Under the pieces are notes generated by a model. That model saw only the letters and a list, made by a program, of their open reading frames with translations, was not told the DNA's origin and searched no databases. This document shows, piece by piece, positions 8,835 to 17,317 of a stretch of DNA of 58,094 nt (position 1 is the stretch's first letter; each line of letters begins with the position of its first letter). Source of the DNA: an uncultured Lachnospiraceae bacterium (GTDB lineage Bacteria; Bacillota; Clostridia; Lachnospirales; Lachnospiraceae); the NCBI GenBank assembly GCA_947650155.1, contig CANSUS010000019.1:1-58094 (forward strand), in the 5' to 3' direction. Position numbers and translations under genes: made by a program.

Positions 8835-8863
8835 TTGTCCGGTCATCTGTGGTATACTATATA
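8835..8863 (+). promoter_or_regulatory. Promoter of the DUF3048 lipoprotein gene
   Basis: TTGTCC (8835-8840) and TATATA (8858-8863) are 17 bases apart, with an overlapping TATACT as a second possible -10. Confidence 0.5.
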
Positions 8864-8936
8864 AGTTATTGTAGGTATTATGCACAAAATATATCCGAAA
8901 TAAAAAATATATTCTTATGAAAGTGAGGATTTTTTA

Positions 8937-10046
8937 ATGAAGAGATGGAAAGTGCTTATCCTTGCAGCGGTATCTGTGTTTGTATTGTCAGGATGCGGAA
9001 AAAAGGAAGGAACCGATAAAAAGACGCCGGAGTCTGACGGTATATCACCGATTGAGCAGGCGTCAGAGGATATGGGCAGCGAGCAGACTGAGGTGGATGG
9101 CATGGCACGCAGCAGGCTGACCAATGAATTGGTGGATAGCGCTTTGGTTGATAAAAGACCCATTGCAGTTATGATCCCGAATGAGATCAGTGCAGTTCCC
9201 CATTATGGAATCAGTTATGCGGATATTTTGTATGAATGCAATGTAGAAGGCGATATGACACGTCTTATGGGCATTTTTGGCGACTGGGAAAATCTTGAGA
9301 AGATTGGTAATGTACGAAGTGCAAGGGACTATTATATTTACTGGTCCTTTGAGTGGGATTCCATTTTATGCCATTACGGCGGACCGTTTTATATTGATGA
9401 AGTAATCAGCAGATCCACTACTGATAATATTAACGGTACGGTTGCGGCAGAAGGAATCTATTTCAGGTCGACAGACAGGAACGCGCCGCATAATGCGTAT
9501 ATTTCCGGGGAAGGGATTAATCAGGCGATCGATCAGTATGACTATTCCAGAGAATACCGGGGATTAGCCGATGACAATCATTTTCAGTTTGCAAGTGAGT
9601 CGGAACCGAATACATTAAAGCAGTACGAGGGCTCAGTAAGTGGAATCTTTATTGATATGTCGGAATGTTATCCGATGACAAAGTCCTATTTTCAATATAA
9701 TGAATCCGATGGACAGTATTATCGTTTCCAGAGTCTGGCCGGTGGTTCAGACGGGCCGCATGTGGATGCATTGAATGATGAACAGCTCAAGTTTAAAAAT
9801 GTGATTGTACAATATACTTATTATGAAACGAGAGACGATCAGGGATATCTGGCATACAAATGTATCGATAATACAAGGGGCGGCTGGTTCTTTACAGAAG
9901 GCAGGGGAATTCATATAAACTGGGTAAAAGAAAGCGACTATGGCGCCACTAGATATTATGATGACTTTGGCACGGAAATTACTTTGAATACGGGAAAAAC
10001 CATGATTCTGATCATGGAAGACGGCGATACTTTTCATTTTGAATGA
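8937..10046 (+). CDS. DUF3048 (YerB-like) lipoprotein
   Basis: The 369-residue protein starts with a lipoprotein signal peptide: basic MKRWK, a hydrophobic stretch, then the lipobox LSGC with Cys20 as the predicted lipidated residue. An acidic linker follows. The DUF3048 domain begins near RPIAVMIPNEISAVPHYG and includes YECNVEGDMTRLMGIF, NVRSARDYYIYW, ILCHYGGP and RNAPHNAYIS. YerB-type proteins are membrane-anchored on the outer face of Firmicute cells and have no well-defined activity. The gene has its own promoter and a terminator at 10060, so it is monocistronic. Confidence 0.93.
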   Translation: MKRWKVLILAAVSVFVLSGCGKKEGTDKKTPESDGISPIEQASEDMGSEQTEVDGMARSRLTNELVDSALVDKRPIAVMIPNEISAVPHYGISYADILYECNVEGDMTRLMGIFGDWENLEKIGNVRSARDYYIYWSFEWDSILCHYGGPFYIDEVISRSTTDNINGTVAAEGIYFRSTDRNAPHNAYISGEGINQAIDQYDYSREYRGLADDNHFQFASESEPNTLKQYEGSVSGIFIDMSECYPMTKSYFQYNESDGQYYRFQSLAGGSDGPHVDALNDEQLKFKNVIVQYTYYETRDDQGYLAYKCIDNTRGGWFFTEGRGIHINWVKESDYGATRYYDDFGTEITLNTGKTMILIMEDGDTFHFE

Positions 10047-10059
10047 TGGAAATAAAAAC

Positions 10060-10113
10060 AGAAACGGAAGATTCGGCTTTCTTTAAAGCTGCGTATTCCG
10101 TTTCTTTTTTATT
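10060..10113 (+). terminator. Terminator after the DUF3048 gene
   Basis: AGAAACGGAA (10060-10069) pairs with TTCCGTTTCT (10096-10105), with a smaller inner hairpin, and is followed by TTTTTATTT. Confidence 0.85.
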
Positions 10114-10129
10114 TCAATATAAAAAGCAG

Positions 10130-10158
10130 TTGCCTTTCCTGTCTCATTATGGTACAAT
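10130..10158 (+). promoter_or_regulatory. Promoter of the ACT / hom / apgM / lysC operon
   Basis: TTGCCT (10130-10135) and TACAAT (10153-10158) are 17 bases apart. About 100 bases of leader precede the first gene; I see no T-box or lysine riboswitch pattern in it. Confidence 0.7.
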
Positions 10159-10266
10159 ATCCCTCGGTGACAAACAAGTGTCCGCGAACAGAAAACATAA
10201 GAAAACAAATGTCTTTCCTGCGGATATAAGCGGTATGTAGTGTGAAGGAAAGGATACGGCGTTTAT

Positions 10267-10710
10267 ATGGGAGAAGCCACAGGGTATTTCGTTGTAAAAC
10301 AGAAAGCAGTGCCGGAAGTATTATTAAAGGTTGTAGAAGCGAAGCGGCTTTTGGAATCCGAGAAGGTCATGACAATACAGGAAGCAGTGGATCAGGTAGG
10401 AATCAGCAGGAGTTCCTTCTATAAATATAAGGATGACATTTTCCAGTTTCATGACAGTTCACAGGGAACAACGCTAACACTTACGTTTCAAATGGATGAT
10501 GAACCGGGACTTTTGTCTGACGTATTAAAAATCATTGCAGATTTTGGGGCAAACATACTGACGATCCATCAAAGCATTCCCATAGGAGGGATTGCATCAT
10601 TAAGCCTTAGCGTTCAGGTATTGCCAACAACAGGAGACATTTCAAAGATGTTAAATGCAATGGAACAGCAAAAGGGCGTGCATTATGTTAAAATTATAGC
10701 GAAAGAATAA
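10267..10710 (+). CDS. UPF0735 ACT-domain protein (PheB-like)
   Basis: This 147-residue protein has two parts. Residues 1-65 look like a small helix-turn-helix-type segment (VMTIQEAVDQVGISRSSFYKY). Residues 70-147 form an ACT domain (TLTFQMDDEPGLLSDVLKII, then ANILTIHQSIPIGG), a fold that binds amino acids. This architecture is the UPF0735/PheB family, usually found beside homoserine dehydrogenase or chorismate-pathway genes and suspected to be an amino-acid-responsive regulator. It is the first gene of the operon; hom follows 21 bases later. The role as a sensor is inference. Confidence 0.88.
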   Translation: MGEATGYFVVKQKAVPEVLLKVVEAKRLLESEKVMTIQEAVDQVGISRSSFYKYKDDIFQFHDSSQGTTLTLTFQMDDEPGLLSDVLKIIADFGANILTIHQSIPIGGIASLSLSVQVLPTTGDISKMLNAMEQQKGVHYVKIIAKE

Positions 10711-10731
10711 AAAGAAAGAGGAGCAGGGATT

Positions 10732-11946
10732 ATGATTCAGATTGCAGTATTTGGTTATGGAACCGTTGGAAGCGGTGTTGTAGAGGTGATTGAAAAAAAT
10801 AAAGATGTGATTAATAAAAAAGCGGGAGAACAATTAAATATTAAATATGTGTTGGATTTAAGAGACTTTCCGGGTGATCCTGTTCAGGAAAAGCTGGTAA
10901 AGGACGTAAATATTATTTTGGACGATCCTGAAGTAAAAATTATCTGTGAGACGATGGGAGGAATCCGGCCTGCTTATGATTTTACAAAACAGGCGCTGCA
11001 AAAGGGTAAGAGCGTATGTACTTCCAATAAAGAGCTGGTTGCAAGCCACGGACCGGAACTGTTACGTCTTGCAAGGGAAAATAAGTGCAACTATTTATTT
11101 GAGGCAAGCGTGGGCGGCGGTATTCCGATTATCCGTCCTCTCAATTATTCTCTGACAGCGGAAAAGATCGATGGCATTACCGGTATTTTGAACGGTACTA
11201 CCAATTATATTTTAACCAAGATGGACAGGGAAGGTGCAGACTTTGATACGGTGTTAAAAGAAGCGCAGGAAAAAGGGTATGCGGAAAAGAATCCGGAAGC
11301 GGATGTGGAAGGATATGATGCATGCCGTAAAATAGCGATTCTTTCTTCTCTGATGTGTTTGAAGAATGTAAAATATGAGGACATTTATACGGAAGGCATT
11401 ACGAAGATTACAGCAAAAGATTTTCTGTATGCAAAAGAGATGGATATGTCAATTAAGCTCCTTGCAATGAGTAAAAATGTAGGCGAGGAATATTTTGCGA
11501 TGGTTGCTCCTTTTCTGATATCCAAAGAGCATCCGCTTTACAGTGTAAATGATGTATTTAATGCAGTTTTTGTACATGGCAATATGCTGGGCGATTCCAT
11601 GTATTATGGGCGCGGCGCAGGAAAACTTCCGACAGCGAGCGCAGTAGTCTCTGATGTTGTCGACTGTGCAAGGCATATAGGAAAAACAGTTATGTGCCTT
11701 TGGGAAGATGTAGATGTAAAACTGGCCGATATAGATCGGGTCAGCCGCAGATTTTTTGTACGTGTTGATTCCAGTAAAGCGGATATGGCAAAAGTGGAAG
11801 AAATTTTCGGTCATGTAACCGTTGTAAAGACAGCGGCTCTTCCGGACGAAGCCGGTTATGTCACAGAAGTGATGACAGAAAGAGAGTTTAGAGAAAAAGC
11901 GGAGAAACTGGGGGCAGTGATCAGCAGAATCCGTATTGAGGATTAA
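10732..11946 (+). CDS. hom: Homoserine dehydrogenase
   Basis: Hom reduces aspartate semialdehyde to homoserine with NAD(P)H at the branch to threonine and methionine. The 404-residue protein has the Rossmann motif GYGTVGSGVVEVI, TSNKELVASHG, the family signature around FEASVGGGIPIIRPL and GILNGTTNYILTKM, and AEKNPEADVEGYDACRKIAIL. The C-terminal region (about 330-404) is an ACT-type regulatory domain, which suggests feedback control, typically by threonine. An AGAGGAG ribosome binding site lies just upstream. The aspartokinase two genes downstream supplies the pathway. Confidence 0.97.
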   Translation: MIQIAVFGYGTVGSGVVEVIEKNKDVINKKAGEQLNIKYVLDLRDFPGDPVQEKLVKDVNIILDDPEVKIICETMGGIRPAYDFTKQALQKGKSVCTSNKELVASHGPELLRLARENKCNYLFEASVGGGIPIIRPLNYSLTAEKIDGITGILNGTTNYILTKMDREGADFDTVLKEAQEKGYAEKNPEADVEGYDACRKIAILSSLMCLKNVKYEDIYTEGITKITAKDFLYAKEMDMSIKLLAMSKNVGEEYFAMVAPFLISKEHPLYSVNDVFNAVFVHGNMLGDSMYYGRGAGKLPTASAVVSDVVDCARHIGKTVMCLWEDVDVKLADIDRVSRRFFVRVDSSKADMAKVEEIFGHVTVVKTAALPDEAGYVTEVMTEREFREKAEKLGAVISRIRIED

Positions 11947-11988
11947 TGAGGACAGCATACAGATCAGCAGGAAAGGAAACAGCAGGAC

Positions 11989-13191
11989 ATGAAATATATT
12001 ATAGTTTTAGGGGATGGAATGGCAGATGAGCCGATAGAAGCATTATCGGGAAAAACGCCGTTAGAATATGCCAAAACAGAAGCAATGGATGCCATCAGCA
12101 AAAAGGCGGAAATCGGAATGGTGCATACCATACCGGAAGGTATGAAACCGGGTTCTGATACGGCGAATCTTTCTGTATTGGGATATGATCCGAAAAAATA
12201 TTATTCAGGGCGTTCTCCGCTTGAGGCGCTCAGCATCGGAGTGCCGATGAAGGATACCGATATTGCGCTCAGATGTAATATTGTAACGCTTTCTGAAGAG
12301 GATGTGCCTTTTGAGGAAAGAACCATCCTTGATCATAGTTCCGGGGAAATCAGTACGGAAGACTGTGCGGTATTGCTGGAAGCAGTCAGAAAAGAACTGG
12401 AAACAGATACGTATCAATTTTATCTCGGCACAAGCTATCGTCATTGTCTCATATGGGATAAAGGGGAAGTGATTGATCTTGCACAGCCCCACGACGTGCT
12501 TGGTCAGGTAATCGGACAATACCTTCCAACAGATAAAGTCTTATATGAAATGATGAAAAAAAGTTATGATATACTGGTAAATCATCCGCTCAATATAGAA
12601 CGAAAAAAGCAGGGACTAAATCCTGCAAACTGCTGCTGGTTCTGGGGGGCGGGTACAAAACCCATGCTCTCTTCTTTTGAAGAGAAGACCGGTAAAAAGG
12701 GGATGATGATCTCCGCAGTGGATCTTTTAAAAGGAATTGCCGTCGGCGCAGGAATGGGCGTAGCAAAGGTAGAAGGCGCAAACGGAGGACTTCATACCAA
12801 TTATGAAGGAAAAATGCAGGCTGCAGTGAAGGCGCTTACGGAAGAGGGATACGATTTCGCTTATATCCATGTAGAAGCGCCGGATGAAATGGGGCATCAG
12901 GGCAGCGTGGAAAAGAAAGTACAGGCGATTGAATATCTGGATGCCCGGGTGATTGCGCCTCTGGTAGAAAACTTAAAAGAAAAAAATGTGGATTTCAGAC
13001 TTTTGGTACTGCCGGATCATCCGACGCCGATCCGCGTCAGGACGCATACGGCGGACAGTGTGCCTTACATGCTTTATGACAGCACGAACGAAGAATGTCA
13101 TACATGGAATTATAATGAAAAAGAAGGAAAAAGCAGTGGAAATTATTTTGAAAAAGGGTATGAAATCATTGATTATCTGTTTTCAAAATAA
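11989..13191 (+). CDS. ApgM-type cofactor-independent phosphoglycerate mutase, proposed homoserine kinase
   Basis: The 400-residue alkaline-phosphatase-superfamily enzyme has the metal-binding start YIIVLGDGMADEPI, the phospho-acceptor Ser segment GSDTANLSVLGYDP, and metal ligands in HVEAPDEMGHQG and VLPDHPTPIRVRTHTADSVP. By sequence it belongs to the archaeal-type 2,3-bisphosphoglycerate-independent phosphoglycerate mutase group. One branch of this group has been named proposed homoserine kinase because it is found with hom, aspartokinase and threonine synthase genes. Here it lies between hom and lysC, which fits that branch: an alternative route from homoserine to O-phosphohomoserine. The enzyme class is secure; the substrate is inferred from context. 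Confidence 0.85.
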   Translation: MKYIIVLGDGMADEPIEALSGKTPLEYAKTEAMDAISKKAEIGMVHTIPEGMKPGSDTANLSVLGYDPKKYYSGRSPLEALSIGVPMKDTDIALRCNIVTLSEEDVPFEERTILDHSSGEISTEDCAVLLEAVRKELETDTYQFYLGTSYRHCLIWDKGEVIDLAQPHDVLGQVIGQYLPTDKVLYEMMKKSYDILVNHPLNIERKKQGLNPANCCWFWGAGTKPMLSSFEEKTGKKGMMISAVDLLKGIAVGAGMGVAKVEGANGGLHTNYEGKMQAAVKALTEEGYDFAYIHVEAPDEMGHQGSVEKKVQAIEYLDARVIAPLVENLKEKNVDFRLLVLPDHPTPIRVRTHTADSVPYMLYDSTNEECHTWNYNEKEGKSSGNYFEKGYEIIDYLFSK

Positions 13192-13271
13192 AATCAGGCA
13201 TGAGAAAATTAGAAAGAATATGTAATCATGAATGAAATTTGCGGGTGAGCAGGAATGGAGATTATGATATT

Positions 13272-14591
13272 ATGAGAAAAGTTGTAAAATTCGGCGGAAG
13301 TTCTCTGGCAAGCGCAGAGCAGTTTAAAAAGGCAAAAGAAATTATCATGGCGGACAGCGAAAGAAAATTTGTAGTACCGTCCGCACCGGGAAAGAGAAAT
13401 GCCAAGGATACCAAAGTGACGGATATGTTGTATGCCTGTTATGAGACGGCGGAAAAGGAAGAAGATTTCAAACCGCAGTTAAAGGCAATTAAAGCGCGTT
13501 ACGAGGAGATCATAAAAGGACTTTCCCTGACCTTATCTTTAGACAGTGAATTAAAAACAATTGAAGCAAATTTTAAGAAAAAGGCAGGAAGAGATTATGC
13601 CGCGTCCAGAGGAGAGTACCTGAACGGAATCATTATGGCGCATTATCTGAAATATACTTTTATTGATCCGGCAGAAGTCATTTTCTTTGATGAGAATGGG
13701 GAGTTTGATGCAGAGAAGACGAATACCGTTCTGTCCGCAAGACTGGAAAAGACGGAACGTGCTGTAATACCGGGATTTTACGGTTCTCTTCCGGATGGCA
13801 CCGTACATACTTTTTCAAGGGGCGGTTCCGACGTAACGGGATCTATTGTAGCAAAGGCAGTGAAAGCGGATGTATATGAGAATTGGACGGATGTATCCGG
13901 TTTTCTGATTGCCGATCCAAGGATTATTGAAAACCCGGAGGGTATCGAGACAATTACTTATAGAGAACTGCGAGAACTTTCCTACATGGGAGCGGGTGTA
14001 TTTCATGAAGATGCAATCTTCCCGGTTCGGAAAGAAGGAATTCCGATCAATATCCGTAATACCAATTCACCTGAGGACAACGGTACATGGATTGTGGGAA
14101 GCACCTGCCAGAAATCCAAATATGTGATTACCGGTATTGCCGGAAAAAAGGGATTCTGTGCAGTTAACATTGAAAAAGATATGATGAATGCCGAAATCGG
14201 TTTTGGGAGAAAGGTTCTGCAGGCATTTGAGGATAATGGAATCTCTTTTGAGCATGTACCTTCCGGGATCGATACAATGACTGTTTTTGTTCATCAGGAT
14301 GAATTTATTCATAAGGAACAGAAAGTTGTGGGCAGCCTCCACAGACTGGCAAATCCGGATTCTATTGACATTGAATCGGATCTTGCCCTGATCGCGGTAG
14401 TAGGACGCGGAATGCGCGCAACCCGTGGTACGGCAGGACGAATCTTTTCCGCGCTGGCACATGTCAATGTCAATGTTAAAATGATCGATCAGGGGTCCAG
14501 CGAATTGAATATCATTATTGGCGTTGCAAATAATGACTTTGAAACGGCAATCAAGGCGATTTATGATATTTTTGTGGTTTCTCAGCTGTAG
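13272..14591 (+). CDS. lysC: Aspartate kinase
   Basis: Aspartokinase phosphorylates L-aspartate at the entry to lysine, threonine and methionine synthesis. The 439-residue protein begins with the kinase signature VVKFGGSSLASAEQF, contains FSRGGSDVTGSIVAKAV and YENWTDVSGFLIADPRI, and ends with two ACT domains (about residues 295-439) that usually bind lysine or threonine. ATG 13272 fits the family N-terminus; an upstream in-frame start at 13239 would add 11 unrelated residues. It follows the ApgM-type gene by about 80 bases. No terminator is visible behind it, so the ABC transporter gene 70 bases on may be read through. Confidence 0.96.
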   Translation: MRKVVKFGGSSLASAEQFKKAKEIIMADSERKFVVPSAPGKRNAKDTKVTDMLYACYETAEKEEDFKPQLKAIKARYEEIIKGLSLTLSLDSELKTIEANFKKKAGRDYAASRGEYLNGIIMAHYLKYTFIDPAEVIFFDENGEFDAEKTNTVLSARLEKTERAVIPGFYGSLPDGTVHTFSRGGSDVTGSIVAKAVKADVYENWTDVSGFLIADPRIIENPEGIETITYRELRELSYMGAGVFHEDAIFPVRKEGIPINIRNTNSPEDNGTWIVGSTCQKSKYVITGIAGKKGFCAVNIEKDMMNAEIGFGRKVLQAFEDNGISFEHVPSGIDTMTVFVHQDEFIHKEQKVVGSLHRLANPDSIDIESDLALIAVVGRGMRATRGTAGRIFSALAHVNVNVKMIDQGSSELNIIIGVANNDFETAIKAIYDIFVVSQL

Positions 14592-14661
14592 GAGATAGAA
14601 AAGCCCGATGCATCCATCATATCTTCGCAATAAAAATTGTTAGGCTGAGGGGGATAAATCA

Positions 14662-16257
14662 ATGCATCAAAATAATATATTGAATAAGTGTTTAAATAAA
14701 TATAGTGTCAGATTAGCGGCTTATTACCTGATTTTAGCAATTTACACTATTGTTGCATTTATCATTCCGCTTAAAATAAGTGTATTTATTGATGAAGTGG
14801 TTTATTACAATTCTATTTGGAGTCGTCAGTTATATATATTATTTAGTCTGTCATTAATAGAATTATTTCTTTCTTTACTTAAAGACGATTTAAATATTCA
14901 ATTATCAAATAAAATTGCTTTTCATATCGAGTATGAAATTGCAAACAAAATAAAGCATGCGGTATACAAACAGGTAGAAAAATATGATGACGCATATCTT
15001 GCACAGCGAATTAATAATGATTCGGTTATTGTTGGTGATTTTGTAAGTGAAAAATTTCCATATTTTATAGCTGATATTAGTCTGGTTGGTATTATTCTCC
15101 TGTATTTGTACCGCGTAGAATTGGTATTAGGCATACTATTTACGGTTTGGATTATTATATTTTTTATAAGTTATATTGTGACTAAAAAATGGCTTTTTCA
15201 ATATGCAGAGAAAATGTTTGATTCGCAGGCAGATTTCTTTGCAATGCTTAGCGACCAGTTTAACAGTATTTTGTTGACTAAAATGAATGCATGGTATGAA
15301 GAAAAAAATATGGAATTCAAAGAGACGGTTCATGAATTTTATAAAAAATCTCTAAAATATCTTAGGCTTGAATTTTTAATTAAGGATTCTGGTGTGTTTT
15401 TAAGCAGAGCATTAATGATTTTTGCAGTTTGTGTGCTTGGATGGAAAATATTACATGGTGAGTCTTCCGTAGGGAGTATAACAAGTATTATTTTGTATGC
15501 AGAAATCATAGCAGCGAAATTAAATACAGCAGGCACTTATGGAGACTCTTATCAGAAATATAAGCTGGCAGGGAAAAGGCTGGTTGAATTAAGCGAATAT
15601 CCTCTGGAAGTTAATGGCGAAATGCAGTTAGATAATATCAGCAGTGTTGAAATGAAAGGGGTTTCATATAACATTGAGAATAGTGTAATTCAGTATCCGG
15701 ATATTATAATGCAGAAAGGGCATATCTATGTAATTAAAGGAGAAAATGGTTCGGGAAAAAGTACTATGATTAATCTCCTTCTTGGTATCATCCAGTGTGA
15801 TCAGGGATCTATATATTATAATAAAAAATTAATAAGCAATGTTGATATGGACTATTTGAAAAGGACAGTAATAGCCGTAAAAAATCAAATTCCTTATATT
15901 TTGAATGGAGATATAAAAAGGAATATATCGCCTGATGGAACATTGCATGATTCATTGTCTCTTGAACCGGTAATAAGAAAAATGCTTTCTTTTACAGAAA
16001 AGAGGGGGTTCCTCGATATGAAAATTAAGCATAAAAATACGGAACTTTCCGGTGGAGAACAACAGAGAATAGCTATTTGCAGATCGTTATATAAAAAGGC
16101 AGATTTTTTAATTTTGGATGAGCCGACAAATGGTTTGGATAAAGAAACAACAAATGATTTGATAGTAAATCTAAAATCATCAACGGAAAAAATAATTTTA
16201 ATAATAACACACGAAAACTGCTTTGATGAAATTGCCGACCAGATTATATATTTATAA
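14662..16257 (+). CDS. ABC half-transporter (permease fused to ATPase), probable exporter
   Basis: The 531-residue protein has an N-terminal membrane domain (about residues 1-300, five or six hydrophobic helices) fused to an ATPase. The ATPase shows Walker A GENGSGKST, signature LSGGEQQR, Walker B FLILDEPT and the H-loop ITHE. This is the type I exporter layout; it should work as a homodimer. It is markedly richer in A/T and in Ile, Asn and Lys than the flanking genes, which suggests recent transfer. There is no peptidase domain or recognisable precursor peptide beside it, so the substrate (peptide, lipid or drug) is open. It ends shortly after the H-loop, slightly shorter than usual. A terminator follows at 16298. 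Confidence 0.9.
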   Translation: MHQNNILNKCLNKYSVRLAAYYLILAIYTIVAFIIPLKISVFIDEVVYYNSIWSRQLYILFSLSLIELFLSLLKDDLNIQLSNKIAFHIEYEIANKIKHAVYKQVEKYDDAYLAQRINNDSVIVGDFVSEKFPYFIADISLVGIILLYLYRVELVLGILFTVWIIIFFISYIVTKKWLFQYAEKMFDSQADFFAMLSDQFNSILLTKMNAWYEEKNMEFKETVHEFYKKSLKYLRLEFLIKDSGVFLSRALMIFAVCVLGWKILHGESSVGSITSIILYAEIIAAKLNTAGTYGDSYQKYKLAGKRLVELSEYPLEVNGEMQLDNISSVEMKGVSYNIENSVIQYPDIIMQKGHIYVIKGENGSGKSTMINLLLGIIQCDQGSIYYNKKLISNVDMDYLKRTVIAVKNQIPYILNGDIKRNISPDGTLHDSLSLEPVIRKMLSFTEKRGFLDMKIKHKNTELSGGEQQRIAICRSLYKKADFLILDEPTNGLDKETTNDLIVNLKSSTEKIILIITHENCFDEIADQIIYL

Positions 16258-16297
16258 CTTTTAAGGCGAACTGTTCTTTTTTTCAAAATAAGCAATA

Positions 16298-16340
16298 TGA
16301 GGGTATTTATAACGATTGTAATACCCTCATAAACTTTTCA
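16298..16340 (+). terminator. Terminator after the ABC transporter gene
   Basis: TGAGGGTATT (16298-16307) pairs perfectly with AATACCCTCA (16320-16329), with a 12-base loop; the T-run after it is short and interrupted. Confidence 0.65.
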
Positions 16341-16477
16341 AAAACGAGCTTTACTAATTGATCGTTATCTACGCCAAAGCGCCATGTTTCTAACTGATGA
16401 TTGTTCATAGCTTAATCCAAACGTATAATACACTTTTTTGAATCAGCAAATAGTCTAAACGCTGTATATATTGGCGG

Positions 16478-16996
16478 TCAATGATGTCCGTTATGGTGGC
16501 CGCGGCGCGCATGATGCCCGCTGTTATTATATTGTATATTGTTTCCACTCATATTGGGGCAGTTATGGGAGGAATGTCCCGTACTGTAAGGGCAGTGCTC
16601 TCCGCTTGCATGATTGTCACAAATGCCGTCTCCGTCAGCATCTACATACCCCGTACAAGCAGTATCAGTACCTGCACCCGAATGGCTGAAACTACAGTTA
16701 TCGCAGACGCCGTCTCCGTTTAAGTCGGCATATCCGCTGCAAGTATCTGTTCCTGAATGAGAGAAACTACAGTTATCGCAAATACCGTTTCCGTCGGCGT
16801 CAGTATATCCGCCGCATGTATTTGCACCAGTATGAGTCATATTACAATTATCACAGAAACCGTCCCCATCAGCATCAATATGATGACAGATAACTTCGGT
16901 ATAGGCAGCAGGCTGAACGTCGGCCGGTTTAACCGGGGTAAGGCTAACAGTCAGTGCCAGCGCAGTTGTTACAATGCTTGCTAATAATTCTTCCAT
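16478..16996 (-). CDS. Cys/Asp-repeat, His-tailed protein, possible metal-binding exported protein
   Basis: The 172-residue protein has a hydrophobic N-terminus (residues 4-22) without the usual basic residues, so export is likely but not certain. Four tandem repeats of about 25 residues follow (starting near residues 37, 61, 86 and 114). Each carries a DxDGDGxCDxC-type motif: DADGDGFCDNC, DADGNGICDNC, DLNGDGVCDNC, and DADGDGICDNH, where the last Cys is His. The loop resembles thrombospondin type 3 or dockerin calcium loops, with added cysteines. The last 35 residues are rich in His, Asn and Gly. AAAGGAGAGG precedes the start and a promoter lies at 17065-17093. Binding of calcium or transition metal is inference. 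Confidence 0.72.
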   Translation of the reverse strand: MEELLASIVTTALALTVSLTPVKPADVQPAAYTEVICHHIDADGDGFCDNCNMTHTGANTCGGYTDADGNGICDNCSFSHSGTDTCSGYADLNGDGVCDNCSFSHSGAGTDTACTGYVDADGDGICDNHASGEHCPYSTGHSSHNCPNMSGNNIQYNNSGHHARRGHHNGHH

Positions 16997-17064
16997 ATGA
17001 TCCTCTCCTTTTCATTTCAATCATCATAAATTCTTAATAAAAACAATGGATAATATATGATATA

Positions 17065-17093
17065 ATTTTACAATAAATTGTGATAGGTATCAA
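17065..17093 (-). promoter_or_regulatory. Promoter of the Cys/Asp-repeat protein gene
   Basis: On the minus strand TTGATA (17093-17088) and TAAAAT (17070-17065) are separated by 17 bases. Confidence 0.65.
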
Positions 17094-17180
17094 TGTATAG
17101 GATTGTATTTTTATTGTATTTTGGAGTTTTTAAGGGCAGAACAGAAAGGAATAGCGTGAAATATAAAATTTCACGATCCT

Positions 17181-17317
17181 GATTTGTATGCCTGCTGAGG
17201 CAGGCGGATGGGAGTTAGTGTGAGAAGTACTTCTAAGACTCATGCCAGAGGGCATTTCGTCAAGAAGTACTAAGTCTCACACAAGAGAATGCCCAAAATA
17301 CGAGCATTCTCCGTATT
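17181..17317 (+). repeat. Two-hairpin repeat, unit 1
   Basis: The unit starts GATTTGT and forms a first hairpin, GCCTGC-TGAG-GCAGGC (17190-17205). Then comes GATGGGAGTTA and a long hairpin whose arms are GTGTGAGA + AGTACTTCT (from 17218) and AGAAGTACT + AAG + TCTCACAC (to 17282), leaving a three-base bulge. The big loop holds a further ATGCC/GGCAT stem. The tail includes GCCCAAAATACGAGCATTCT, which recurs at about 54600. Unit 2 follows directly. Confidence 0.75.

Noticed and set aside
16307-16408. A 33-codon minus-strand open frame beginning MNNHQLETWRFGV behind the ABC transporter.
   Set aside because: It has no ribosome binding site, overlaps the terminator stem and has no recognised family; it may be a remnant but cannot be supported as a gene.
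16481-16984. Long plus-strand open frames opposite the Cys/Asp-repeat protein.
   Set aside because: They are shadows produced by the regular codon pattern of the repeats on the other strand; the minus-strand gene has a good ribosome binding site and promoter.
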